A DNA stretch of 12,853 nt. Origin: Scatomorpha merdavium. Its GTDB lineage: Bacteria > Bacillota > Clostridia > Oscillospirales > Oscillospiraceae. Position 1 is the stretch's first letter, and each line of letters opens with the position of its first letter. The stretch lies in NCBI GenBank assembly GCA_018711415.1, contig DVIJ01000095.1, positions 1 through 12,853 of the forward strand, read 5' to 3'. This document shows, piece after piece, positions 1-5,326 of the stretch. Both the position numbers and the translations under genes were made by a program. The notes beneath the pieces were generated by a model. That model had not been told where the DNA came from and ran no database searches. It worked only from the letters and a program-made list of their open reading frames with translations.

Positions 1-1
1 G

Positions 2-544
2 CAGGTCGGGCACGAGCGGATTGAGGAGACGATAGACCCCGAGAAGGCGATAGACCGAGCGCTCGAGACGTACCTCAAAAAGGGCTACAGCGAGGAGTGG
101 GTGCACCAGCGCTTGCTTGCGATACGCATACGCAACGAGCTGACCGATGAGTGGCAAAAGCGCGGCGTGCAGAAGGGCCGCGAGTACGCGATCCTGACGG
201 ACGAGATAAGCAAGGCCTGGTCGGGCCTGACCACGCGGCAGTACAAGGACTTCAAGGGGCTGAAAAAGGAGAACCTTCGCGACAACATGAGCGACCTCGA
301 GCTGGTGCTGAATATGCTGGCCGAGGCGAGCACGACTGGCATCTCGCAGATTGAAAAGCCAGAGGGCATGGCCGAGAACCTGAGCGTAGCCCAGCGCGGC
401 GGCCGCATCGCCGGCAATGCCAGAAAAGAGCTGGAGCAGGAAATGGGCCGCCCGGTCATCAGCGCCGAGAACGCCAAGACGATGAAGCTGGTGACTGACA
501 TGATAGAGGGCGTTGCGGAGCTGCCGGAGAAGGGCGGGGAATGA
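2..544 (+). CDS. dinD: DinD-like DNA damage-inducible protein, 3' part (5' end outside window)
   Basis: The reading frame is open from base 2 and ends at a TGA at 542-544, giving 180 visible residues without a start. The 5' end therefore lies upstream of the window, and the GTG at 101 is internal. Recognisable family stretches are EETIDPEKAIDRALETYLKK, KGYSEEWVHQRL, LTDEWQKRGV, ILTDEISKAWSGLTTRQYK, GLKKENLRDNMSDLELVLNM and LAEASTT, followed by a charged C-terminal tail. This is the C-terminal two thirds of the DinD family (usually roughly 270-290 residues); an N-terminal BRO-like domain is expected in the missing part. E. coli DinD is a LexA-regulated protein reported to inhibit RecA activities; in Clostridia the role is not settled. 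No LexA site can be assessed because the promoter is outside. The family is common on mobile and accessory DNA, which fits the toxin-antitoxin pair next door. The identification rests on remembered motif similarity. Confidence 0.85.
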   Translation, partial: QVGHERIEETIDPEKAIDRALETYLKKGYSEEWVHQRLLAIRIRNELTDEWQKRGVQKGREYAILTDEISKAWSGLTTRQYKDFKGLKKENLRDNMSDLELVLNMLAEASTTGISQIEKPEGMAENLSVAQRGGRIAGNARKELEQEMGRPVISAENAKTMKLVTDMIEGVAELPEKGGE

Positions 545-563
545 ATAACGTCCTTGGCCCGGC

Positions 564-591
564 TTGTATCTTAGGCAAAACATGATATAAT
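564..591 (+). promoter_or_regulatory. Putative promoter of the toxin-antitoxin operon
   Basis: A perfect -10 box TATAAT lies at 586-591, and a weak -35-like TTGTAT lies at 564-569, with a 16-bp spacer. It sits 31 bp before the antitoxin ATG, in the AT-rich gap after the dinD stop. The -35 box matches only three consensus positions. Antitoxins of this type usually autorepress such promoters, but I see no clear operator palindrome beyond the AT-rich repeat around the -10 box. Confidence 0.5.
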
Positions 592-622
592 AATATCAAG
601 AAGCTGATAAGGAGATGAGGAT

Positions 623-895
623 ATGCAGATTCGGCCTTCCTCCGCCCTGCGCAACGATTACAACGCCATATCCGAGCTCGCCAGGAAAACAGGTGAACCG
701 GTGTTTATAACGAATAAGGGCGAGGGCGACGGCGTGTTCATGAGCGTCGAGGCGTTTGAGGAGCGCGAGAAGATGTTTCGCCACCGCGACGCCATCTACG
801 CCGCCGAGCTCAGCCGCCTGAGCGGCGAGCCTGTCTGCTCCCAGTCCGAGCTGGATGAGCGTATGGAGGCGCTTTTCAATGCCGCCGAGAGCTGA
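623..895 (+). CDS. Phd/YefM-family antitoxin of a type II toxin-antitoxin module
   Basis: This 90-residue protein begins MQIRPSSALRNDYNAISELA and continues ARKTGEPVFITNKGEGDGVFMS and EAFEERE. That is the Phd/YefM pattern: a short N-terminal DNA-binding fold with an aliphatic and Asn-rich helix, then the 'EPVFITNKG-G-V-MS' strand pair, then a charged C-terminal tail that wraps the toxin. The ATG at 623 has an AGGAG at 610-614, 8 bases upstream. Known role of the family: it neutralises the cognate toxin and represses its own operon as a dimer. Its end overlaps the toxin start by 17 nt (879-895), so the two are translationally coupled. The cognate toxin is the ParE-like protein that follows. Family assignment is by motif; the partner assignment follows from overlap and order. 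Confidence 0.88.
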   Translation: MQIRPSSALRNDYNAISELARKTGEPVFITNKGEGDGVFMSVEAFEEREKMFRHRDAIYAAELSRLSGEPVCSQSELDERMEALFNAAES

Positions 896-1193
896 GATCG
901 TCTACCTCCGGCCGGCGCTGGAGGACATGGAGGAAATAGTCAAGTTCCACATCAGCGAGGTCGGCCCGGCCTCTGCGCGGAAGCTATACGCGGATATGCG
1001 CCACAATCTCGGGCTGCTCGCGGATTTCCCGCTCATGGGGCAGACGCACCCGGATCCCGTGCTCGCGCAGTCCGGCTATAGGAAGCTGGTGCTGACGCGC
1101 ACCTATGTCGCAGTTTACCGCATAATAGACGGCGTCGTGACCATCTACCGCGTCGTGAACGGCAAAACGGACTATCCGCGGCTGCTGAAATGA
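879..1193 (+). CDS. ParE/RelE-superfamily toxin
   Basis: This 104-residue protein begins MPPRAEIVYLRPALEDMEEI and shows the ParE layout: an N-terminal strand, a two-helix hairpin with 'ALEDMEEIVKFHISEVGPASARKL', a 'DFPLMGQTHPDP' loop, 'GYRKLVLTRTYVAVYRI' and the C-terminal 'VTIYRVVNGKTDYPRLL'. I chose the ATG at 879 because a GGAGG at 865-869 lies 9 bases upstream and the length suits the family. An in-frame ATG at 855 would add eight residues that do not look conserved. Family role: ParE toxins poison DNA gyrase, whereas RelE relatives cut mRNA on the ribosome. The sequence alone does not settle which applies; the overall pattern and the absence of an obvious RelE catalytic set favour ParE-like. 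It is co-expressed with, and presumably inhibited by, the overlapping antitoxin. Confidence 0.85.
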   Translation: MPPRAEIVYLRPALEDMEEIVKFHISEVGPASARKLYADMRHNLGLLADFPLMGQTHPDPVLAQSGYRKLVLTRTYVAVYRIIDGVVTIYRVVNGKTDYPRLLK

Positions 1194-1214
1194 CACAATT
1201 GAGGAGGTGCCCGT

Positions 1215-1913
1215 ATAAATATCTATCTCACCGGCGACACGCACGGGCGCTTTGAGCGCATCGCGTGCTTCTGCAAGGACAACGGCACCGGCCCCGACGA
1301 CCTGCTCATCATACTCGGCGATGCCGGCATCAACTACTACGGCGGCCACCGGGACAAGAAGCTGAAGCAGTACATAGCGTCGATGCCGATAACGCTGCTG
1401 TGCATCCACGGCAACCACGAGCGCCGCCCGACGGCGGGCCTGGGATACGAGAGGGCGCGGCGCTTCGGCGGCGAGGCCATGGTGCAGCCGGAGTTTCCGA
1501 ACCAGCTCTTCGCTCTGGACGGCGAGGTGTACGAGCTGGATGGGCAAAGCTGCATCGCCATCGGCGGCGCGTACAGCATCGACAAGGAGTACCGCCTCAT
1601 GCGCGGCGGCGGCTGGTGGCCGGACGAGCAGCCGAGCGCAGCAATAAAGCGCAAGGTGGAATCGGTGCTCTCGAGCCGCGGCTGGCAGGCTGACATAGTC
1701 CTCAGCCACACCACCCCGCTGAGCCTCGAGCCGAGAGAGGCCTTCCTGCCCTTCATCGACCAGCGCACGGTGGACACGAGCACAGAGGAGTGGCTTGACG
1801 CCATCGAGCGCCGCCTGGACTATAAACGCTGGTACGCCGGGCATTTCCACACGGTCAAAGAGACCGGCAAACTGCGGCTTATGTATCAAAACTACGCGAG
1901 GTTGGGTGAGTGA
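1215..1913 (+). CDS. Calcineurin-like metallophosphoesterase with ATA in place of the start codon
   Basis: Read from 1215 the protein has 232 residues and all metallophosphoesterase motifs: GDTHGRF near residue 7 (D-x-H), LGDAG near residue 38, HGNHE near residue 63, LSHTTP near the last quarter and the terminal AGHFHT. These residues bind the two metal ions of a phosphatase or phosphodiesterase; the substrate is unknown. The odd point is the start. A near-perfect ribosome site GAGGAGG (1201-1207) stands 7 bases before ATA-AAT-ATC-TAT, exactly where related proteins begin M(N/K)IYLTGDTHG. A TGA at 1200-1202 closes the frame upstream, and no ATG, GTG, TTG or CTG occurs before the catalytic motif. 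The first in-frame ATG (1383) would delete two metal motifs. The gene is therefore either started at a rare AUA codon, silenced by an ATG-to-ATA change, or affected by a sequence error. It lies 21 bases after the toxin stop and overlaps the next gene by 4 nt. Confidence 0.8.
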   Translation: MNIYLTGDTHGRFERIACFCKDNGTGPDDLLIILGDAGINYYGGHRDKKLKQYIASMPITLLCIHGNHERRPTAGLGYERARRFGGEAMVQPEFPNQLFALDGEVYELDGQSCIAIGGAYSIDKEYRLMRGGGWWPDEQPSAAIKRKVESVLSSRGWQADIVLSHTTPLSLEPREAFLPFIDQRTVDTSTEEWLDAIERRLDYKRWYAGHFHTVKETGKLRLMYQNYARLGE

Positions 1914-2164
1914 GTATGAGGAAGCTGACACCCTGCGAGTTCAATATCGACTCCGCCTGTGTAGAGCTGCGCTATACCGACGGCGAAGCGCTCAGCCTCT
2001 ACACACCCGGCATAGAGGACAGCTTCGACACCACCCAGCCCATGCGCACGGAGATGGACTGGCTGATATACAACGCCCCGCTCGAGTACGCCCAGATGGC
2101 GCTCGACGGTACGCTGGAGCGGTACCTGCGTGAGGCAGCTGGGACGCATGGGCTTGAGGATTGA
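1910..2164 (+). CDS. Small DUF6061-like protein
   Basis: This 84-residue protein contains the stretches CEFNIDSACVELRYTDGEAL, LYTPGIEDSFDTT, TEMDWLIYNAPLEYAQMALD and GTLERYLREAAG. I recognise this as the DUF6061 pattern found in many Clostridia: an N-terminal strand pair with 'V-L-Y-DG--LSLYTP-IED' and a C-terminal helix 'E-DWLIYN-P--Y'. No function is known. The GTG at 1910 overlaps the phosphoesterase stop as GTGA and has a GAGG at 1898-1901, 8 bases upstream, so coupling is likely; the ATG at 1916 is the alternative start. The gene ends 11 bases before a strong terminator stem. A decayed second copy of its 3' end occurs in inverted orientation at 12336-12419, beyond the CRISPR array. No signal peptide or membrane segment is visible. 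Confidence 0.7.
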   Translation: MSMRKLTPCEFNIDSACVELRYTDGEALSLYTPGIEDSFDTTQPMRTEMDWLIYNAPLEYAQMALDGTLERYLREAAGTHGLED

Positions 2165-2175
2165 AGGGCAAATAG

Positions 2176-2216
2176 GCAAAAATAAAAGGTCGCAAAACGC
2201 GACCTTTTATTTTTGC
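2176..2216. terminator. Bidirectional intrinsic terminator after the DUF6061 gene
   Basis: A perfect 18-bp inverted repeat pairs 2176-2193 with 2199-2216 around the 5-nt loop AAAAC. The core is GGTCGC/GCGACC, flanked by AAAATAAAA and TTTTATTTT, so a U-rich tract follows the GC stem on both strands. It would end the upstream + strand genes and also transcripts arriving from the NUDIX side. A near-identical core is reused at 12290-12318. Confidence 0.9.
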
Positions 2217-2302
2217 TGACGGTGTCGTAAAACGCGACATAGTTGTTATTGATCTTAGCATCCCTATGTCTCGTGCCCGGCCAGGCACCCGGTGTCCATG
2301 TT
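2217..2302. other. Intergenic stretch with small hairpins, no gene
   Basis: Between the terminator and the NUDIX stop I see no coding frame with family resemblance. The stretch holds several small inverted repeats: TGTCG/CGACA around 2223-2239, GACATAG (2236-2242) with CTATGTC (2264-2270), and GTGCC (2273-2277) with GGCAC (2284-2288). The first echoes the adjoining terminator (GTCG-AAAACGCGAC). Their close packing suggests a dispersed structured intergenic element, but this is only an impression. Confidence 0.35.
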
Positions 2303-2680
2303 TCACTCCTTTATCTCTTTTAGTATCGCCTCGTCCGCCGGGCAGAAGCCGTAGCTGCCGATTTCGTCCGGCGTTATCCAGCGCAGGTTCTTGTGCTCGA
2401 GCAGCTACGGCTTGCCTTCGGCTATGCGGGCGTCAAAGAGCGTGAGGTGCACGGTGAGGTCGGGGTAGACGTGCGTCACCTCGGTGAAGACGTCCCCGAC
2501 GGCGACGGTGATGCCCAGCTCCTCGCGGCACTCGCGCACGAGGGCCTGCTCCTTCGTCTCGCCCGGTTCGACCTTGCCGCCCACGAACTCCCACAGCAGC
2601 CCCCGCGCCTTGTGCGCCGGGCGCTGGCATATCATGAACCTCCCGCCCTCCCAAATGAGGGCCGCGACTACTTCTATCAT
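2303..2680 (-). pseudogene. MutT-type NUDIX hydrolase interrupted by an in-frame amber codon
   Basis: On the - strand an ATG at 2680-2678 begins MIEVVAALIWEGGRFMICQR. A complete Nudix box follows at residues 35-57 (GGKVEPGET then RECREELGI, fitting GX5EX7REUXEEXGU). The family removes pyrophosphate from nucleotides such as 8-oxo-dGTP, in the cytosol. The frame stops at TAG (2405-2407) after 91 residues, directly after ARIAEGKP. The same frame then continues for 33 residues, LLEHKNLRWITPDEIGSYGF and CPADEAILKEIKE, to a TGA at 2303-2305. That continuation is the normal MutT C-terminus (LEH--LRWI-P-E-----CPAD--IL), usually preceded by Gln, so a CAG-to-TAG change is the simplest explanation. The full length would be 125 residues. 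I chose the start by family comparison and a GAGG 8 bases upstream; the in-frame ATG at 2800 would add unrelated residues and translate the solo CRISPR repeat. Readthrough or a sequence error are the alternatives to true loss. Confidence 0.88.
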
Positions 2681-2706
2681 GCGTTTTGCCTCGATTCGAT
2701 GAGAGT

Positions 2707-2745
2707 AAAAAGGCAGCAGCCAGATCTGCCGGCTGCCGCTTTTTT
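2707..2745. terminator. Bidirectional terminator hairpin between NUDIX gene and solo repeat
   Basis: GGCAGC (2712-2717) pairs with GCTGCC (2732-2737). Further pairing inside centres on the palindrome CAGATCTG (2721-2728). On the - strand the stem is followed at once by TTTTT (2711-2707); on the + strand by GC and six Ts (2740-2745). No + strand gene ends here. The transcript it can end is one arriving on the - strand from the solo CRISPR repeat, 19 bp away. The NUDIX start codon lies 27 bp beyond it, leaving little room for a separate promoter. Confidence 0.75.
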
Positions 2746-2763
2746 GCGCAAGAACATACAAAC

Positions 2764-2794
2764 ATTTCAATCCACGTGCCCATACCAGCACGAC
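2764..2794 (-). repeat. Isolated divergent CRISPR repeat upstream of the cas operon
   Basis: Read on the - strand, this 31-bp unit starts GTCGTGC and ends CACGTGGATTGAAAT. The array repeats (33 bp) start GTCGTACCCC and end TACGTGGATAGAAAT. Ends and architecture agree. The solo unit has a CGTGC/GCACG stem (plus a possible U-G pair) around a short loop, followed by exactly 11 nt, TGGATTGAAAT. The array repeat has an 8-bp stem CGTACCCC/GGGGTACG around GCAC, followed by 11 nt, TGGATAGAAAT. Pre-crRNA cutting by Cas5c at the stem base, with an 11-nt handle, would thus be possible in both. The middle and loop differ, so this is a divergent repeat, not a recent copy. It could be a relic of an old array or a dedicated guide unit. 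Confidence 0.85.
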
Positions 2795-2881
2795 AAGCAC
2801 TCTGTGAGTACATTTTATATTATCATTTTATAGTCATTATGGCAATAATGCAAAAGCCACATTTGTATTTCCAGATTTAAC

Positions 2882-2910
2882 TTGACACTGCCTCATTCTG
2901 GATATATAAT
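2882..2910 (+). promoter_or_regulatory. Consensus sigma-A promoter of the cas operon
   Basis: TTGACA at 2882-2887 and TATAAT at 2905-2910 are both perfect, with a 17-bp spacer. Transcription would begin near 2917, about 30 bases before the cas3 start. It lies in the most AT-rich part of the region. A perfect-consensus promoter on a potentially costly nuclease operon suggests that a repressor acts here; the solo-repeat RNA opposite is a candidate. Confidence 0.9.
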
Positions 2911-2911
2911 T

Positions 2912-2927
2912 GCAATAACATTAAAAC
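2912..2927 (-). promoter_or_regulatory. Possible protospacer-like operator matching the solo-repeat guide
   Basis: On the - strand this reads GTTTTAATGTTATTGC. It matches the bases following the solo repeat at positions 1-4, 7-11 and 13-16, with mismatches at 5, 6 and 12. TTT stands at the PAM position (+ strand AAA, 2928-2930). A bound Cascade extending over a full spacer length would cover the -10 box and the transcription start of the cas promoter. Confidence 0.45.
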
Positions 2928-2945
2928 AAATAGAGGTGATGCGGA

Positions 2946-5309
2946 CTGCTTATCGCACACTGGATCGAGCGCTGCGGCACTGAGCAGCCTCTGGACGAGC
3001 ACGGCCGCAATGTTGCTCGGCTCTGCTCTGAGGCCTGCGCAGCGGTGGGGTTGGAGAAGCTGGGGTATCTCACAGGGCTCACGCACGACATGGGCAAAGC
3101 GGCGCGGGACTTTCAGAGCCGCGTCTGCGGCGAAACCGACAGGCGGGTAAACCACTCCTCCGCAGGCATGCGCTGGCTGCTGGAAAAAGGGAGAGCTGGG
3201 AAGAGCAGCAAATATCTGGCTGCCCAGATGGCTGCGCTAGCCGTTGGCTGCCATCACGGCTGCAGGTGCGACATGATCTCGCCCCTCGGCCACGAGAGTT
3301 GGCGCGACCACATAAGCTCGGAAGGCGCGAAGAAGCATTACGAGGAGAGCGTCCGGCGCTTTTTCGCCGAGGTGCTGCCCGAGGCCGAGGCCCTGGAGCT
3401 GCTCGACGAGGCGGCTGAGGAGACGAAGGCCCTCCATCAGTCGCTTAAGCGCTTTGACGCCGACCCGGCACAGCGCGAGTTTGCCCGTGGATTTGTCCAG
3501 CGTCTACTCTTTGGCGCACTGGTGGACGCCGACTGGACGGACACGGCCTGCTTCATGGACGGGCAGCCGCTTCCGGAGCGTGAGAGCGACACGGCGAGGG
3601 CAGCGCTCTGGACGGAGCTCGCAGCAAGGGCTGAGGCATACATAGGTGCTCTGCCGGAGCGGCATCCCATCGATGCCCTGCGGCGAGAGCTCTCCGGGCG
3701 CTGCCGCGACGCGGGCAAGGGCGCGAAACCGGGCGTCTACCGGCTCTGCCTGCCTACGGGCGCGGGCAAGACCTATGCGGGCCTGCGCTTCTGCCTGCAG
3801 GCGGCGCGAAGCGTGAATGCGCGGCACATATTCTACTTTGCGCCCTATAAATCCATAACGAGCCAGAACGCCGGGCGCATCCGCGAGACGCTTGGCAGCG
3901 AGTATGTGCTTGAGCACCACTCGGACTTCATAGCCGACACCGGCGCCGAAGAACAGCTCTACCTCGCCCGGAGCAGCCGATGGGAGGGCGCGCCTGTCGT
4001 TTGCACCACCATGGCCCAGCTGCTGGACACGCTCTTTGCCGCACCGCGCCAGAATGTGCGCAGGCTGGCGGCGCTGCCCGGCTCCGTGCTGCTGTTTGAC
4101 GAGATACAGGCCCTGCCGCTCAGGCACACATATCTCTTTAACCTCGCCGTCAACACCCTTGCGGAGCTGTTCGGCTGCGTCGTGGTGCTGTGCACGGCCA
4201 CTCAGCCAGCCCTGGGCGGACTCAAGCACCCGCTCAGGCTTTCAGATGGCTGCGACATAATCCCGGACTATCCTCTGCTGTTTGAAAAGCTCAAGCGCGT
4301 CCGCTGCGACGCCAGCCGCTGCAGGGGCGGCGCGGTGAGCATACCCGAGCTGGCAGAGCTGGTAAGCGGCCTGTCCGACGAACACCGCAGCGTTTTGACC
4401 GTGATGAACACGAAATCCGGAGCGGTCAGGCTGTACGATGAGCTGAAGGAGCGGCTCGGCGGCGATGTGCGCATCTTCTGCCTCACGACCCGGCTCTGCC
4501 CGAGGCACAGGAGCGAGCTGCTTTGCGAAATTCAGGCGCTGCTTGACGATGGACGCTCGCGAGTCGTCTGCGTCAGCACACAGCTCATCGAGGCAGGCGT
4601 AGACATGGATTTCGACTGTGCGCTGCGCTCTCTGGCGGGGATAGTCAACGCCGTACAGACCGCCGGGCGCTGCCACAGGCACGGCGGCGGCGGGAATGGC
4701 GTCCTGTATCTGGTGAAAGCGGACGAGGATCTCTCGTACCTGCCGGAGATCGACGAGGCCCGCATAGCTACGGACGACCTGCTGTGCATGCTGCCGCAGG
4801 ACACGGACTGGTTGGGCATATCGGCGGCAGACAAGTATTACGAGCTGTTTTACAACCGGAGCTTCTGCAAAAGCGAGATGGAGTATCCGGCGAGGGGCGC
4901 GGAGGGCTGCCGCGTCAGGCTCGCAGATCTGCTCTCGGAAAACGAGCAGGGAGTAAAAGCGCTGGCCGCCAACGGCAACGTACCGCCGGGATATTTACTG
5001 CGTCAGGCTTTCGGCACGGCAGAGGGCATTTTTGAGTCCGTACCGGACAACGGTATAAGCGTGCTCGTGCCATACGGAGAGGGCCGGGAGCTCATCACGC
5101 GGCTGCTTTCGGGTGAGACTGCGCCGCAGCTCTTTCACACTCTCCAGGCTTATACGGTGCAGCTCGGCCACGGCGAGCTGAAGCGGCTTGGCGGTGCCGT
5201 GTACACCACGCTGGACGGCGCAGTGAACGTGCTGCGGGAGAACTATTATGACGGTCACGGCACCGGGGTGGTCTTTGACCCGTTGCCGCTTGAGGATATG
5301 TTTCAGTGA
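2946..5309 (+). CDS. cas3: Type I-C Cas3 helicase-nuclease (apparent CTG start)
   Basis: From the CTG at 2946 the protein has 787 residues: (M)LIAHWIERCGTEQPLDEHGR and onward. The N-terminal HD nuclease is complete only with this start: H19, H47-D48 in LTHDMGKA, H70 in NHSSAG, and H103-H104. The helicase follows: Walker A LPTGAGKT at 269-276, DEIQ at 385-388 (a DEAH variant), CTATQ at 416-420, STQLIEAGVDMDFD, and motif VI QTAGRCHRHG from 571. Cas3 is recruited to Cascade bound on target DNA and cuts and unwinds the displaced strand. The ribosome site GAGG (2933-2936) is 9 bases before the CTG. A TGA at 2937 closes the frame upstream, and there is no in-frame ATG, GTG or TTG before the GTG at 3045, which would delete H19. 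An out-of-frame ATG at 2939 opens only a 14-codon frame. An ATG-to-CTG change or true CUG initiation both fit. First gene of the operon. Confidence 0.95.
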   Translation: MLIAHWIERCGTEQPLDEHGRNVARLCSEACAAVGLEKLGYLTGLTHDMGKAARDFQSRVCGETDRRVNHSSAGMRWLLEKGRAGKSSKYLAAQMAALAVGCHHGCRCDMISPLGHESWRDHISSEGAKKHYEESVRRFFAEVLPEAEALELLDEAAEETKALHQSLKRFDADPAQREFARGFVQRLLFGALVDADWTDTACFMDGQPLPERESDTARAALWTELAARAEAYIGALPERHPIDALRRELSGRCRDAGKGAKPGVYRLCLPTGAGKTYAGLRFCLQAARSVNARHIFYFAPYKSITSQNAGRIRETLGSEYVLEHHSDFIADTGAEEQLYLARSSRWEGAPVVCTTMAQLLDTLFAAPRQNVRRLAALPGSVLLFDEIQALPLRHTYLFNLAVNTLAELFGCVVVLCTATQPALGGLKHPLRLSDGCDIIPDYPLLFEKLKRVRCDASRCRGGAVSIPELAELVSGLSDEHRSVLTVMNTKSGAVRLYDELKERLGGDVRIFCLTTRLCPRHRSELLCEIQALLDDGRSRVVCVSTQLIEAGVDMDFDCALRSLAGIVNAVQTAGRCHRHGGGGNGVLYLVKADEDLSYLPEIDEARIATDDLLCMLPQDTDWLGISAADKYYELFYNRSFCKSEMEYPARGAEGCRVRLADLLSENEQGVKALAANGNVPPGYLLRQAFGTAEGIFESVPDNGISVLVPYGEGRELITRLLSGETAPQLFHTLQAYTVQLGHGELKRLGGAVYTTLDGAVNVLRENYYDGHGTGVVFDPLPLEDMFQ

Positions 5310-5326
5310 AGAAAGGAGGAGAGAAT

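Larger units (their letters stand above)
2707..2807 (-). ncRNA. Candidate one-repeat guide RNA (CreR-like) aimed at the cas promoter
   Basis: On the - strand the order is: AT-rich promoter-like DNA (TATAAA at 2819-2814 or GATAAT at 2824-2819, with TTGCCA at 2845-2840, although spacers of 20 or 15 bp are not ideal), about a dozen bases, the solo repeat 2794-2764, a spacer-like segment, and the terminator hairpin ending in TTTTT at 2711-2707. The first 16 nt after the repeat, GTTTGTATGTTCTTGC (2763-2748), match 13 of 16 positions of GTTTTAATGTTATTGC, the - strand of 2927-2912. That site touches the -10 box of the cas promoter. The match ends after position 16. The three bases before the protospacer read TTT, close to the TTC PAM known for type I-C. 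Such partial matching would let Cascade bind without Cas3 cleavage, as described for Cas-regulating RNAs in other CRISPR types. Transcription and function are inferred. A degenerate leftover or a CreA-type antitoxin RNA are alternatives. Confidence 0.5.

Noticed and set aside
984..1931. A 315-residue - strand frame across the toxin and phosphoesterase genes
   Set aside because: It is a GC-rich antisense shadow of two well-supported genes, with low-complexity Ala/Val/Arg composition.
2681..2800. Longer NUDIX start at 2800
   Set aside because: It would translate the solo CRISPR repeat and a terminator; family comparison and a ribosome site place the start at 2680.
2393..2833. A 146-residue + strand frame opposite the NUDIX gene
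   Set aside because: It is antisense to a clear Nudix domain and has no recognisable features.
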